Shown: positions 16,833-26,433, numbered from the stretch's first letter. The stretch: 64,000 nt of DNA from Clostridia bacterium (GCA_017521565.1 JAFXCE010000031.1:1-64000); one strand, 5' to 3'. The notes: generated by a model from the sequence alone, not told the origin. A program made the numbers and translations.

Positions 16833-18395
16833 ATGGCAAATCCGATTACCAGCCTTCGCATCGACCACATCACCAAGCGCTTCCCCGGCATTGTCGCCTG
16901 CAGCGACATCTCTTTGTCGGTGGGCAAGGGCGAGGTGCTGGCGCTCGTTGGCGAAAACGGCGCGGGCAAGACCACACTGATGAACATCCTGATGGGCCTG
17001 TACATGCCGGACGAAGGCAAGATCTATATCAACAATAAAGAAGTTGTCTTTAAGTCCCCCAGCGATGCATTTGCTTACGGCATTGGCATGGTGCATCAGC
17101 AGTACATGCTCGTACCGAACCTGACAGTCACCGAAAACATCGCATTGGGCCTCTCCCAAATGAAGACCGAGGAGATCGGCAGCAAGACGCTCCAGCGCCT
17201 CAAGAAGGCCGCCAAACTCGATCTGGCCGCTGTGCGCCGCCATATCATCGCCATCTCTGAGCATTACGGCCTGGCAGTTGATCCGGATGCCTATATCTGG
17301 CAATTGTCCGTCGGTGAGCAGCAGCGTGTGGAGTTGGTCAAGACCCTTTGTTTCGGCGCGAAGTTCCTGATTCTGGACGAGCCGACCTCTGCGCTCACCC
17401 CACAGGAGACGGACGAACTGATCGAACTGCTCAAGCGCATGTCCTCAGAACTCTCCATCATCTTCATCAGCCATAAGCTGGCCGAGGTCAAGGCGCTTTC
17501 CAACAAGGTGGCGATCCTTCGCGGCGGCAAGCTCGTCTTCCGTGGCAACACGGCCGACCATTCCGCCGCCGATATCGCCGCACTGATGACCGGTCACGAG
17601 GTCTATCTCCCCACCAACCAGAGCAAGAAACTGCCCGGCAAGCCGATGCTGGAGGTACATAATCTCTTTGTGCGCGGCGACCGCGGCAATATGGTTCTCA
17701 ACAAGCTGAACCTGACCGTGCGCGCGGGCGAGATCGTCGGTCTTGCCGGCGTATCGGGCAACGGCCAGCGCGAACTTGCTGAGGCGCTCACTGGCCTGCG
17801 CGTCATCGAAAGCGGCGAGGTGCTGCTCGACGGCGCAAGTCTGGTCGGCAAGACGCCCAAGCAGATCATCGCCCAGGGCATGGGCTATGTCCCGGAGGAA
17901 CGCAACGTTGAAGGCATCGTGCCGAGCATGAGCATCCGCGAGAACCTTGTGCTTAAGGACATTGCCAAAGCTCCGTTCGCTCTTGGCGGTGTACTCATCA
18001 ACAACAAAAAGATTGACGAAAATGCTGACGCCATGCGCGAGAAGTTCGATATCCGCTGCTCCAGCGTGAACGTCGCTGCCGGTTCTCTTTCCGGCGGCAA
18101 CATCCAGAAAGTCATTCTTGCACGCGAAATCAATCGCGGCCCCAAGTTCCTCATCGCAGTGTATCCCATCCGTGGTCTGGATTTGGGCGCAGCTGAATTC
18201 ATCCACAAGCAGCTGCTCGCTCTGCGCGACAGCGGCGTAGGCATCCTGCTGATTTCCGAGGAACTGGAAGAGGTCATCAACCTCTCTGACCGAATCGCCG
18301 TTATCTTCAAGGGACAGATCCAGCGCACGCTGGGGCACGGCGAGGCAACGCAGCGCAAGCTGGGCATGATGATGGCAGGAGTGAAAGAGATATGA
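16833..18395 (+). CDS. Nucleoside ABC transporter ATP-binding protein (NupO-like)
   Basis: A 520-residue ATPase with two fused nucleotide-binding domains, as in sugar/nucleoside importers of the NupO/RbsA type. Domain 1 has Walker A GENGAGKTT (40-48), signature LSVGEQQRVE (about 157) and Walker B LILDEPTSAL (about 181). Domain 2 has a degenerate Walker A (GVSGNGQRELAEAL), signature LSGGNIQKV (about 425), and a Walker B region AVYPIRGLDLG without the usual D-E. That asymmetry is normal for the family. It is first of three overlapping or adjacent genes with both permeases. GGAGG precedes the ATG by about 6 nt. Confidence 0.93.
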   Translation: MANPITSLRIDHITKRFPGIVACSDISLSVGKGEVLALVGENGAGKTTLMNILMGLYMPDEGKIYINNKEVVFKSPSDAFAYGIGMVHQQYMLVPNLTVTENIALGLSQMKTEEIGSKTLQRLKKAAKLDLAAVRRHIIAISEHYGLAVDPDAYIWQLSVGEQQRVELVKTLCFGAKFLILDEPTSALTPQETDELIELLKRMSSELSIIFISHKLAEVKALSNKVAILRGGKLVFRGNTADHSAADIAALMTGHEVYLPTNQSKKLPGKPMLEVHNLFVRGDRGNMVLNKLNLTVRAGEIVGLAGVSGNGQRELAEALTGLRVIESGEVLLDGASLVGKTPKQIIAQGMGYVPEERNVEGIVPSMSIRENLVLKDIAKAPFALGGVLINNKKIDENADAMREKFDIRCSSVNVAAGSLSGGNIQKVILAREINRGPKFLIAVYPIRGLDLGAAEFIHKQLLALRDSGVGILLISEELEEVINLSDRIAVIFKGQIQRTLGHGEATQRKLGMMMAGVKEI

Positions 18396-19504
18396 AAAAC
18401 TTCAAGCTTTTGTATACCGTCGGCGTCATTCTGCTCTCCGTGCTGCTGACGCTGGGCATCGCGTCGCTGATTCTCGCTGTACTTGGCGCAGACGTCCTGA
18501 AGACCTTCTGGGTCATCTTCTGTTACCCGTTCACCACGTTCAAGAACATTTCCGGCGTGATCAACATCATGACGCCGCTCACGCTGGTCGGCGTGGGTAT
18601 CTGTGTCGCCTATCGCAGCGGCATCATGAATATCGGCGGCGAGGGCCAGATGCTCATTGGTCTGCTGTGCGCGATCGTCTTTGCGCTCTATTCCGGCATC
18701 GAGGGTCCGCTGTCCATTCCGCTGATTCTGCTGACCGGCATGATTGGCGGCGCAGTCTGGGGCTTCTTCCCCGGTATTCTCAAGTCCAAGTTCGGTGTGA
18801 GCGAGTTGCTCTCCACAGTCATGTTCAACTACATCGCCACGCAGCTGTACTCCTACTGCCTGCGCGTTCCGCTGCTTGACCCGGCTGTTGCCGGCGGCGC
18901 AGGCGATCCGCAGACCGTCAAGCTCGCGGAAAACCAGTGGCTGCCCCGCATCAACGAAATCATCGAAAACACTCCCAAGGGTACCCGCTTCCACACCGGC
19001 ATCCTGATCGCGCTGGTTCTGGCCGTAATCGTCTATCTGTTCATGTGGAAGACGCCTGTCGGCTTCAAGATGCGCGCTGCCGGCGCTTCCGACCGCGCTG
19101 CACGTTACGGCGGCATCAGCGTCAACAAGTATCTGGTTCTGGCGATGCTCGTTTCCGGCGCATGCTGCGGCCTGGCTGGCACGGTTGAAATCCTTGGCGT
19201 GCATCATCGTGGTCTGGGCAACTGTACAGGCGGCTATGGCTTCTCCGGCATTGTCGTTGCCCTCTTCGGCGGCCTGCACCCGCTGGGCGTCATTCCGGCC
19301 GCATTCTTCTTCGCACTGATCTCCTTTGGCTGCTCTGCACTGCAGATCAACAAGATCCCGGTGCCCAGCAACGTGATCGATGTGCTGATGGGCCTGGTGA
19401 TCCTGGTCATCGTCGCGGCGAAGCTGATCATCGCTAACCCGTACCTCATGGACCGTACGCAGCGCAAGCTCCAGTCCATGCTGCATCGAAAGGAGGCCGC
19501 CTGA
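18392..19504 (+). CDS. Nucleoside ABC transporter permease 1 (NupP-like)
   Basis: A 370-residue permease of the BPD_transp_2 family with about ten hydrophobic segments. Family features include TLVGVGICVAYRSGIMNIGGEGQ (seen around residues 68-90, core NIGGEGQM) and GVSELLSTVMFNYIA. It forms the membrane channel together with the next gene's product. It overlaps the ATPase gene by 4 bp (ATGA), which couples their translation. Confidence 0.92.
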   Translation: MKNFKLLYTVGVILLSVLLTLGIASLILAVLGADVLKTFWVIFCYPFTTFKNISGVINIMTPLTLVGVGICVAYRSGIMNIGGEGQMLIGLLCAIVFALYSGIEGPLSIPLILLTGMIGGAVWGFFPGILKSKFGVSELLSTVMFNYIATQLYSYCLRVPLLDPAVAGGAGDPQTVKLAENQWLPRINEIIENTPKGTRFHTGILIALVLAVIVYLFMWKTPVGFKMRAAGASDRAARYGGISVNKYLVLAMLVSGACCGLAGTVEILGVHHRGLGNCTGGYGFSGIVVALFGGLHPLGVIPAAFFFALISFGCSALQINKIPVPSNVIDVLMGLVILVIVAAKLIIANPYLMDRTQRKLQSMLHRKEAA

Positions 19505-19505
19505 T

Positions 19506-20456
19506 ATGCTCGACTTCATCGTGTTGTTCATCACAGTCGGTATTCCCCTTTCCAGCGCGCTTCTGCTGGCGTCTCTGGGCGAGACGGTCAACCAGCGCAG
19601 CGGCGTGTTCAACCTCGGATGTGAAGGCGTCATGTGCATGGGCGCGTTCGTGGGTATGTTCATTCCGTATCTGGTTGGCGGCTCCGCGAAGGTCGCCTGG
19701 TATGTGAATGTTGCCGGTCTTGCGGCTGCCGCCGTTACCGGCGCGCTCTTTGGTCTGCTCTTTGGCATCGTCGTTATCAAGTTCGGCGCGCCGCAGGGCA
19801 TCGCAGGCATCGGCCTCCAGCTCTTTGGCACAGGCCTTGCCGGTTCGCTCTATCGTCATTTCATCGGCGGTGCGCAGGGCGTCGCAGGCATCGATGCGAT
19901 CTCCATCCCGGTTCTTTCCGAACTTCCCATCGTGGGCAAGATGCTCTTCTCCTGCAATCCGATGGTGTATTTCTCCTTCCTGATGGTGCCCGTCGTGCAT
20001 TACATTCTCTTCAAGACGCCCTGGGGCCTGAAGGTACGCGCCTGCGGCACTTTCCCCCGCGCGGCAGACTCGATGGGCATTGATGTGAGCAAGACGCGCT
20101 ATCAGGCGCTCGCCTTCGGCAGCGCGATGGCTGCGCTGGCCGGCGCATATCTCTCCGTATGCTACGCGAAGATTTTCACCGATACGCTCGTCGGCGGCCG
20201 CGGCTTCATTGCCGTTGCGCTAGTGTATTTCGGCCGCTGGTCTCCGCTGGGCGTGCTGGGCGGTGCGATGCTCTTCTCCCTCGCGCAGGCGCTGCAGCTC
20301 GCCGTTCAGGCGTACGGCTTTGCAGCGTTCCCGTATGAGTTCCTAGTCATGCTGCCGTATGTGCTGGTCGTTGTCGTCCTTGTGTTTGTCGGCAAGAGCA
20401 AGCATGTCGGTCCTGCCATGCTGGGCAAGCCGTTCAACCGCGAGATGAGAACCTAA
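19506..20456 (+). CDS. Nucleoside ABC transporter permease 2 (NupQ-like)
   Basis: A 316-residue permease, shorter than its partner as is usual for this family, with about eight to nine hydrophobic segments. GETVNQRSGVFNLGCEGVM (about 27-45) is the hallmark motif, followed by GAPQGIAGIGLQLFGTGLAG and VGGRGFIAVALVYFGRWSPLG. The start follows the first permease's stop by 1 nt, with GGAGG inside the upstream gene's last codons. A terminator follows the stop. Confidence 0.92.
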   Translation: MLDFIVLFITVGIPLSSALLLASLGETVNQRSGVFNLGCEGVMCMGAFVGMFIPYLVGGSAKVAWYVNVAGLAAAAVTGALFGLLFGIVVIKFGAPQGIAGIGLQLFGTGLAGSLYRHFIGGAQGVAGIDAISIPVLSELPIVGKMLFSCNPMVYFSFLMVPVVHYILFKTPWGLKVRACGTFPRAADSMGIDVSKTRYQALAFGSAMAALAGAYLSVCYAKIFTDTLVGGRGFIAVALVYFGRWSPLGVLGGAMLFSLAQALQLAVQAYGFAAFPYEFLVMLPYVLVVVVLVFVGKSKHVGPAMLGKPFNREMRT

Positions 20457-20469
20457 AACTGCATAAAGC

Positions 20470-20499
20470 AACCTCCCCGCTCACACGAGCAGGGAGGTT
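20470..20499. terminator. Terminator after the nucleoside ABC operon
   Basis: AACCTCCC (20470-20477) pairs with GGGAGGTT (20492-20499), with an inner GCTC/GAGC pair and a T-rich tail. It lies 2 bp from the convergent GNAT stop and may serve both. Confidence 0.8.
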
Positions 20500-20501
20500 A
20501 T

Positions 20502-21035
20502 TTATATGCTCTTTTTGAAATAGATCATGTCCCTCAGGCGGACGCCATCCTCGATGATGGGGTGATCATAATTGTCTAAAAAGAAATCCTTCACCACGTG
20601 CGAACGCGCAAAGCCGCATTTCTCATAAAACGGCACAGTCATCGGACTGTCACCCGTGCCGACAAGGAGCGTATGAAACCGGTCCCGGTAACGGTCTGCG
20701 ATAAAACCAATCATCCGCCTGCCAAGGCCCTTCTTCTGATGCGCAGGAATTACGGCAAGATTCTTGATCTCCAGCACGCCGTCGCCTTCATCGGAGACAA
20801 CGACGCCGGCAAGCGCCCTATCCCCATCCTCCAGCACAAACATCTCACCGCGCTCAAGGTAGCGGTCAATCATATCCTCCTGCTCGTCGGCCAGAAGCAG
20901 CAGCGGAAGATACGCTTTTTTTCCGTTCTCAATCCGGATTATACGATTCTTCTCAATACCCGGGCGTTCATTCGTCCTTTGAGTAGCATTCAACCCGAAC
21001 ACCCGCCTCGCTGAAAATCTGCAAAGAGAATTCAT
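20502..21035 (-). CDS. GNAT-family N-acetyltransferase, start unclear
   Basis: The conserved part, beginning [15 protein letters not shown], is a normal GNAT fold. The acetyl-CoA loop is [18 protein letters not shown], and the C-terminal FYEKCGF motif is present. The substrate is unknown. No ATG, GTG or TTG lies in frame close to the domain. The nearest, at 21035, has GAGAGGG 8 nt upstream but overlaps the dCMP deaminase gene by 68 bp. Alternatively translation begins at the ATGA on the deaminase stop (20971), and a single-base indel near 20945 shifted the frame. The stop is certain; the start is not. Confidence 0.7.
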   Translation of the reverse strand: MNSLCRFSARRVFGLNATQRTNERPGIEKNRIIRIENGKKAYLPLLLLADEQEDMIDRYLERGEMFVLEDGDRALAGVVVSDEGDGVLEIKNLAVIPAHQKKGLGRRMIGFIADRYRDRFHTLLVGTGDSPMTVPFYEKCGFARSHVVKDFFLDNYDHPIIEDGVRLRDMIYFKKSI

Positions 21036-21420
21036 CCGGATATCCCTCTCCATAAACGACGCGGGTGATGCCGGAGTTGACGATCATCTTTGCGCAGAGG
21101 ATGCATGGCTGGTGTGTGCAGTAGAGCGTGGCGCCCTCGATGCTTACGCCCAGCTTTGCCGCCTGAATGATTGCATTCTGCTCCGCATGGACGGCATAGC
21201 ACAGCTCATGCCTCTGCCCGGAGGGAATGCCCATCTTCTGGCGCGGGCATTCGCCCTTCTCCACGCAGGTTTTAATCCCCGCAGGCGCGCCGTTATAGCC
21301 CGTCGTCATCACACGCTTATCCTTGACGATGACCGCGCCGATCTTTCTGCGGTTGCAGCTGGCCCAGGACGATACGAGCTGCGCCATTTCCATAAATCGA
21401 TGATCCCATTTGTCAAACAT
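20968..21420 (-). CDS. dCMP deaminase family protein (ComEB-like)
   Basis: A 150-residue zinc-dependent deaminase that would convert dCMP to dUMP for dTMP synthesis. Zinc ligands and the catalytic Glu are in HAEQNAI (about 78-84) and PCILCAKMI (about 105-113). The N-terminal [21 protein letters not shown] is typical of the ComEB/DCD group. The ATG at 21420 lies 7 nt after CGGAGG; the longer frame has no ribosome site. Confidence 0.92.
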   Translation of the reverse strand: MFDKWDHRFMEMAQLVSSWASCNRRKIGAVIVKDKRVMTTGYNGAPAGIKTCVEKGECPRQKMGIPSGQRHELCYAVHAEQNAIIQAAKLGVSIEGATLYCTHQPCILCAKMIVNSGITRVVYGEGYPDEFSLQIFSEAGVRVECYSKDE

Positions 21421-21479
21421 GAGAATCCTCCGTTCTGCTATCCCTCCGCCACAGCATATTCCTTGCTGGGGTGGTTTTG

Positions 21480-22766
21480 ATGTTGATGCATGCCATGATC
21501 CGGCAGACTGCATTCCTCAGCGGATCGCATTTTCTTGTACGCGTCATCGGCTTCGTCCTGCGCATTTGGCTCTCTCGCGAGCTTGGCGCGCAGGCCATGG
21601 GCCTTGTCGAGCTGGCGCAAAGCGCACAGATGCTGCTTATTACGCCGGTCGTATCCGGTCTGCCTGCGGCCATATCGCGCATGTGCGCCAAGGCCAAGCC
21701 CGGACAGCAAATACGCATACTGCGCTGCGGTATAGGACTTGCTCTTGCAGTCAGTCTTCCGCTGACGATTGCCGGCTTCTCCCTGCGTTCACCGCTTGCG
21801 CTGTGGCTGGGCGATATCAGGACGCTGCCCGCCCTGATCGTTTACCTGCCCTGCATTCCCATACTGGGCATCGCCTGCGCGCTCAACGGATATTGCTACG
21901 GCACAAGCCGGCCTGCCCTTCCTGCCATAGCAGAGATCCTTGAGCAGGTTGTCAGACTGATCCTTACGATGCGGCTGGTTTTCCTGCTGCGCGGTTGGCC
22001 TGTGATGCTGCGCGCTGCCGCGCCTGCAACCGCAGCGCTGATCGGTGAGCTGGCTTCTCTGCTGCTGATGCTCATCGTTTCGGCGCACGCGATCTTCGTC
22101 GCGCAGGCAGCAGGAAGCCGCAGCATGATTCTGAGGGAAATGATCTCGCTCGCCCTTCCCCTGACCGGCATGCGGCTCGTCTCCTCGCTGATGCGCACCG
22201 TGCAGTCCGTGCTGATTCCTGCGCGCCTGCAGCTCTCCGGGATGCCCCCTTCTGAGGCGCTGGGCCAATTGGGCATCATGAACGGTATGCTGATGCCGGT
22301 ACTCCTTCTCCCCTCGTTTGTAACCTGCAGCCTGAGCATGGTCGCCGCGCCGGAGCTGGCGCGCAGACAGGCACAAAGCCGCCCACAAAGGCGGCTTGTG
22401 CTGCGCGTTCTTCTTGCTGCGCTGTTCATCGGTCTGATGGCCATGGCGGCCGTCTGGCTTTTCGCTCCGCTGTTTGCCAAAACGCTTTATCGGCAGGCAG
22501 AGCTGCTGCCGCTTCTTCGGCGCTGCTGCGTGCTGGTGCCGGTGATGGCGCTGTCTCAGGTTGTCTCCGGGCTGATGAATGGGCTCGGGCTTCAGCGCAT
22601 GTCGCTTCGCATCGCGCTTCTGTCAAGTTTCCTATCCATCCTGCTGATGTTTACCCTCGCTGCGCTTCCGGCGCTTCGCCTCTGGGGCGTGATTATCGCC
22701 ATGGCAGCTGCGCAGGTGATAACGCTTATTCTCAGCCTGCGCGCGCTGCTGCGAGCTGTCGATTGA
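21480..22766 (+). CDS. SpoVB/MurJ-like polysaccharide flippase
   Basis: A 428-residue membrane protein of the MOP superfamily with about twelve to fourteen hydrophobic segments. The N-terminus ([18 protein letters not shown] ... [15 protein letters not shown] type, here [17 protein letters not shown]) matches stage V sporulation protein B and its relatives, which flip lipid-linked precursors for spore cortex or cell wall. That makes it a hint of sporulation ancestry. It is divergent from the deaminase gene. GGGGTGG precedes several possible starts (GTG 21471, ATG 21480, ATG 21486); 21480 is the best-spaced. Confidence 0.82.
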   Translation: MLMHAMIRQTAFLSGSHFLVRVIGFVLRIWLSRELGAQAMGLVELAQSAQMLLITPVVSGLPAAISRMCAKAKPGQQIRILRCGIGLALAVSLPLTIAGFSLRSPLALWLGDIRTLPALIVYLPCIPILGIACALNGYCYGTSRPALPAIAEILEQVVRLILTMRLVFLLRGWPVMLRAAAPATAALIGELASLLLMLIVSAHAIFVAQAAGSRSMILREMISLALPLTGMRLVSSLMRTVQSVLIPARLQLSGMPPSEALGQLGIMNGMLMPVLLLPSFVTCSLSMVAAPELARRQAQSRPQRRLVLRVLLAALFIGLMAMAAVWLFAPLFAKTLYRQAELLPLLRRCCVLVPVMALSQVVSGLMNGLGLQRMSLRIALLSSFLSILLMFTLAALPALRLWGVIIAMAAAQVITLILSLRALLRAVD

Positions 22767-22858
22767 GCTGATCGGGCACGTCAGGCTATCGCCCAAACCC
22801 AGTTGGGGACCAGTCCCCAGACCACAACTTCACTTCGCGGAAATATGATGACGGGCGA

Positions 22859-25024
22859 TCAGATCTCGTACCAGCGGATTTCATTGGCGTCGAGCGCAAG
22901 CTCGAAGCTGCTTCCGTCTCCACGGTAAACCGTGGTCGTCTGCGGTTCGTAGGTATTGTTGACAACGCAGTACTTACCGTTCTTCACATAGGCATGCACT
23001 TCGACATTGAAGTTGCTGGAGAACCAGTGATGGAGAGTATCCTCCGCATGCGCACTCCAGAGGATGGAGCGATACAGCAGACGGCTGTTTTCAAAGGAAT
23101 ACGGCAGGCCGGAGATATACACCGTGCGGCCCTTGCCGAACGTATTGACCGCCATCTGCACTTCCTTTTCCTTCTGACAGATGATCGTCGTGCCCGGAAG
23201 CGCATAGATGTTCTTCTGTCCCTCGCCGAAGTCGATCTCCTTCGTGCAGTCCGCTGTGATGAAGTGCTCGGGATGTGCCTCCCAATTGTACTTATCGTAA
23301 CCAAGGGTAAAGCCGGTTTCGCGCTCCACGCCGAGCTGACCGGCCAGCTGCAGGAATCGTCCCTGATGCTGATGACCGGAGGGCTGGCCCACGCCGATAA
23401 AACCGCCGCCATGGGCGATAAAGGCACGGATAGCGGACACGATGGCCGGATTCTCCCAGTAAAGGCCGCCAGTATGCGCGGTATCCGCATCGCCGACATT
23501 GATGATGACATCCACGCCATCGAGCACGCTGCTGTCCGCGAGGATATCCTCAAAGGAGATAAACTTCACATCAAACGGCGCGCCAGAGAGCGTCTCAATA
23601 ATGCCGGCGTAGGAATAGTTCTGCTTCTGATAGAGCGCGTGATGCACCATATGGCAGCCCCATGCACGCATCTTGCCCCAGCAGTTGAGCACGGCAACGG
23701 TCTTTACGCAGTACGGCGTGGTACCCTTGATGTTCTCATAGAGCTCGCGGAACTCATTGCACACGCTCTCCACGTAGTCAAGGAACTCCGGGAAATCGCA
23801 CGCCAGCTTGAGGTATCCGCCGTAGCCAATGCGATCGATCGGCTTTCTCAGGATTGCGCGGCGCGCGGTCACCCAGTTCACCTTCGCCTCCTTGACCGGG
23901 TCGCCGTTCTCGTTGAACGTGTCCGGGAAGAAATACGGCAGCAGGCGGCCCTCGGTATACTTGACGCCCGGAATGTCAGAGATCAGGCGAAGCGTAGAGC
24001 CATTGCCCACGCTGCCAACAACCGCATCCAGACCGATGGACTTGAACTCCTCCATGAACGGCTCGGTGCCGATCCAGTGGTCGCCCAGGAACATCATCGC
24101 TTCCTTGCCCAGTTCATGAGTGATATCGACCATTTCCTTGGCGAGCGCGGCAACCTCACGGCGCTGGAACGCCTGGAAATCGCGGAATTCCTTGCTCGGC
24201 ACGCGGTACTGATTGTTGAAGTATCCCTGATCGATGATGAATTCCGGACGGAACTTGTAGCCGACTTCCTTTTCAAACTGCTCGAGAATATACGGAGAGA
24301 CGGATGCAGAGTATCCGTACCAATCGACATACTTCTCGCGCTTGAGCGCGTCAAACACCAGCGTAAACTGGTGGAAGAACGTCGTATAGCGGATCACATC
24401 CACATACGGATGCTCCGCGATGAACTTGCGCAGACGCTGCATGGTGTATGCACGGGTCTTGGGCTGGCGCACGTCGAAGGTGATCTGATGCTCCACGTCC
24501 TTCCAGTCGTTGACAACCGCGTTGTACATATGCACCGGATCCCAGATCAGATAGCACAGGAAAGACACCGTATACTCATGATAGGGCTTCGGCTCATCGA
24601 TGATGACACAGCCGTCCTCATAGCGCCAGCCGTCCGGAGAAAGGACCTCGCCCGTCGTGCGGTCAATCACCTCCCACCAGCGGCGGATATCGTCACGGGT
24701 ATTCGGCTGAAGCAGCTCTGTAGAGAGGTTATCCATCAGCTCAATCGACAGCGGACCTTCCTGCGCCATGTTAAAGCCCGTCATGATGTAGCACTGCTGC
24801 ACCTCGTCCGGATTCGCCTTGGCCCAGGCATTATCCTTGCGGGTGGTGTAGTAGGTCGAGTAAACCTTAGCGTCCACCGCGCGCAGTTCGGCCGGGAAGT
24901 CCGTTCCGTCGCAGTCGCGGATAGCGTCCGCGCCCCAGCGGGCAAAAAGCTCAAGCGTCTGCGGCACAACGTCCACATCGGTCGGAATCGTCACGCGGCC
25001 GCGAAGCTTCTTATCTATACTCAT
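22859..25024 (-). CDS. 1,3-beta-galactosyl-N-acetylhexosamine phosphorylase (GH112)
   Basis: A 721-residue protein matching GH112 galacto-N-biose/lacto-N-biose phosphorylases along its length. It cleaves Gal-beta-1,3-GlcNAc or -GalNAc with phosphate to give galactose 1-phosphate and the free amino sugar. Seen features are GRVTIPTDVDVVPQTLEL at the N-terminus, YGYSASVSPYILEQFE, MMFLGDHWIGTEPF and GLDAVVGSVGNG, then a C-terminal glutamine-amidotransferase-like domain (GGGFIGVGQPSGHQHQGRF). No signal peptide, so it acts on imported disaccharide from mucin or milk glycans. ATG at 25024 follows GGAGG by 8 nt. Confidence 0.92.
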   Translation of the reverse strand: MSIDKKLRGRVTIPTDVDVVPQTLELFARWGADAIRDCDGTDFPAELRAVDAKVYSTYYTTRKDNAWAKANPDEVQQCYIMTGFNMAQEGPLSIELMDNLSTELLQPNTRDDIRRWWEVIDRTTGEVLSPDGWRYEDGCVIIDEPKPYHEYTVSFLCYLIWDPVHMYNAVVNDWKDVEHQITFDVRQPKTRAYTMQRLRKFIAEHPYVDVIRYTTFFHQFTLVFDALKREKYVDWYGYSASVSPYILEQFEKEVGYKFRPEFIIDQGYFNNQYRVPSKEFRDFQAFQRREVAALAKEMVDITHELGKEAMMFLGDHWIGTEPFMEEFKSIGLDAVVGSVGNGSTLRLISDIPGVKYTEGRLLPYFFPDTFNENGDPVKEAKVNWVTARRAILRKPIDRIGYGGYLKLACDFPEFLDYVESVCNEFRELYENIKGTTPYCVKTVAVLNCWGKMRAWGCHMVHHALYQKQNYSYAGIIETLSGAPFDVKFISFEDILADSSVLDGVDVIINVGDADTAHTGGLYWENPAIVSAIRAFIAHGGGFIGVGQPSGHQHQGRFLQLAGQLGVERETGFTLGYDKYNWEAHPEHFITADCTKEIDFGEGQKNIYALPGTTIICQKEKEVQMAVNTFGKGRTVYISGLPYSFENSRLLYRSILWSAHAEDTLHHWFSSNFNVEVHAYVKNGKYCVVNNTYEPQTTTVYRGDGSSFELALDANEIRWYEI

Positions 25025-25068
25025 AAAGCATTCCTCCATCAGTCAAATGAAGATCAACAGACAGTTAG

Positions 25069-25097
25069 ATTATACCATGCACGTGCATGCGTTTCAA
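25069..25097 (-). promoter_or_regulatory. Promoter of the GH112 phosphorylase gene
   Basis: On the minus strand TTGAAA (25092-25097), 17 bp, TATAAT (25069-25074). Confidence 0.8.
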
Positions 25098-25143
25098 TCA
25101 CAGATTCGCATAATTCTCCGTTTCCCGTATGCACGGAAAAGTC

Positions 25144-25172
25144 TTGCAACGCCTGAAAAACTCTGGTATAAT
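25144..25172 (+). promoter_or_regulatory. Promoter of luxS-mtnN
   Basis: TTGCAA (25144-25149), 17 bp, TATAAT (25167-25172), divergent from the GH112 promoter and about 65 bp before the luxS ATG. Confidence 0.82.
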
Positions 25173-25237
25173 GAATCGGTTTTTCAGAGGTTATGAAATG
25201 TAATAAACGCGACAAACCGCAAGGAGGCATCTTCTTT

Positions 25238-25702
25238 ATGGATCATATCGCCCGCATCGCCAGCTTCTCCATCAACCATGACATTCTGCTCCCCGGCATC
25301 TATGTCAGCCGCGTGGATGGAGACGTGACGACCTACGATCTGCGGCATCGCCGCCCGAATACGGAGGATCTGATCGACAATTCTACCCTGCACTCTCTGG
25401 AGCACATGTTCGCCACCTATATCCGCAATGGCGAGCTGCGCGATCACATCATCTATTACGGCCCGATGGGCTGCCAGACCGGCTTCTATCTGCTCATCCG
25501 TGGCAGCGACAACGAAACCGTGCTGCGTGAGGTCAAGAAAACCTGCGAGCGCATCCTCGCGCACGAAGGCGAGGTTTTTGGCAAGGCCAGCCGCGAATGC
25601 GGAAACTACCGCAATCTGAGCCTTGACGCCGCCAAGGCTGAGGCCGGGCGCTATCTGAAGGAACTCAATTCCCGCGAGCAGACCTTTGTTTACGCTGAGT
25701 AA
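25238..25702 (+). CDS. luxS: S-ribosylhomocysteine lyase LuxS
   Basis: A 154-residue metalloenzyme that splits S-ribosylhomocysteine into homocysteine and the autoinducer-2 precursor DPD. The metal ligands are visible: HSLEH (about 50-54) and the Cys of SRECGNYRN (about 121-129); GPMGCQTGFYL is also conserved. AAGGAGG precedes the ATG by about 9 nt. It is followed by mtnN after 44 bp. The two enzymes are consecutive steps of the activated methyl cycle, so this is a compact AI-2/homocysteine recycling operon. Confidence 0.96.
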   Translation: MDHIARIASFSINHDILLPGIYVSRVDGDVTTYDLRHRRPNTEDLIDNSTLHSLEHMFATYIRNGELRDHIIYYGPMGCQTGFYLLIRGSDNETVLREVKKTCERILAHEGEVFGKASRECGNYRNLSLDAAKAEAGRYLKELNSREQTFVYAE

Positions 25703-25746
25703 GCAGCCGTTCCCTATTCCATGAATTGTCAGAAAGGCATTAAGAA

Positions 25747-26433
25747 ATGATCGGTATCATTGCAGCAATGAACGTGGAGATGGATTCCCTGCGTTCTCAT
25801 ATGGAAAACACAGAGACTGAGGTCGTCAGCGGCATCCGCTTTGTCCGCGGTACGCTTGAGGGCAAGGAAGTCGTTACCGCTGTCTGCGGCATCGGCAAGG
25901 TCTTTGCTGCGCTCTGCGCACAGACGATGATCCTGCGTTATCAACCGGAATCCATCATCAACACCGGTGTTGCCGGCACGCTCTGCGACGAGTTGTCCAT
26001 CGGTTCCATCGCCGTCTCTTCCTCTGTCGTGCAGCACGACATGGATACCTCTCCCCTTGGCGATCCGGTCGGCCTGATTTCCGGCATCAACAAAGTTGAA
26101 CTTCCGGCGAACAGCGCGCTTGCGCAGAATCTCTCCGCCTGTGCGAATACCATGGGCATCAAGACCGCGTCAGGCGTAATTGCCTCCGGCGATCAGTTTG
26201 TCGCCAGCGCTGAACGTAAGGCGTTCATCACCGAAACGTTCCACGCGATCGCCTGCGAAATGGAGGGCGCGGCGATCGGTCAGGTTTGCTACGTCAACCA
26301 TGTACCGTTCTGCATCCTGCGTGCAATTTCCGACAGCGCAGACGGCTCTTCCCATATGGACTATCCGACATTCGTCAAAATGGCGGCGGAGCAGTCCGTC
26401 AATCTTCTGCGGCGTTATCTTCGCACCTGCTGA
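25747..26433 (+). CDS. mtnN: 5'-methylthioadenosine/S-adenosylhomocysteine nucleosidase
   Basis: A 228-residue MTA/SAH nucleosidase (Pfs), the step before LuxS. It hydrolyses S-adenosylhomocysteine to adenine and S-ribosylhomocysteine. Motifs: IGIIAAMNVEMDSL at the N-terminus, GIGKVFAA, NTGVAGTL, and the catalytic region AIACEMEGAAIGQV with RAISDSADG near the C-terminus. The length is standard. It ends the luxS operon and is followed by a terminator. Confidence 0.95.
   Translation: MIGIIAAMNVEMDSLRSHMENTETEVVSGIRFVRGTLEGKEVVTAVCGIGKVFAALCAQTMILRYQPESIINTGVAGTLCDELSIGSIAVSSSVVQHDMDTSPLGDPVGLISGINKVELPANSALAQNLSACANTMGIKTASGVIASGDQFVASAERKAFITETFHAIACEMEGAAIGQVCYVNHVPFCILRAISDSADGSSHMDYPTFVKMAAEQSVNLLRRYLRTC

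Noticed and set aside
17885..19831. Long minus-strand open frame of 648 codons opposite the nucleoside ABC genes
   Set aside because: It is antisense to three clearly identified transporter genes, has low-complexity residues, and no ribosome site. It is a by-product of GC-rich third positions.
22994..25156. Plus-strand open frame of 720 codons opposite the GH112 gene
   Set aside because: The composition (rich in His, Arg, Ile, Leu) and lack of motifs mark it as a shadow of the phosphorylase gene.
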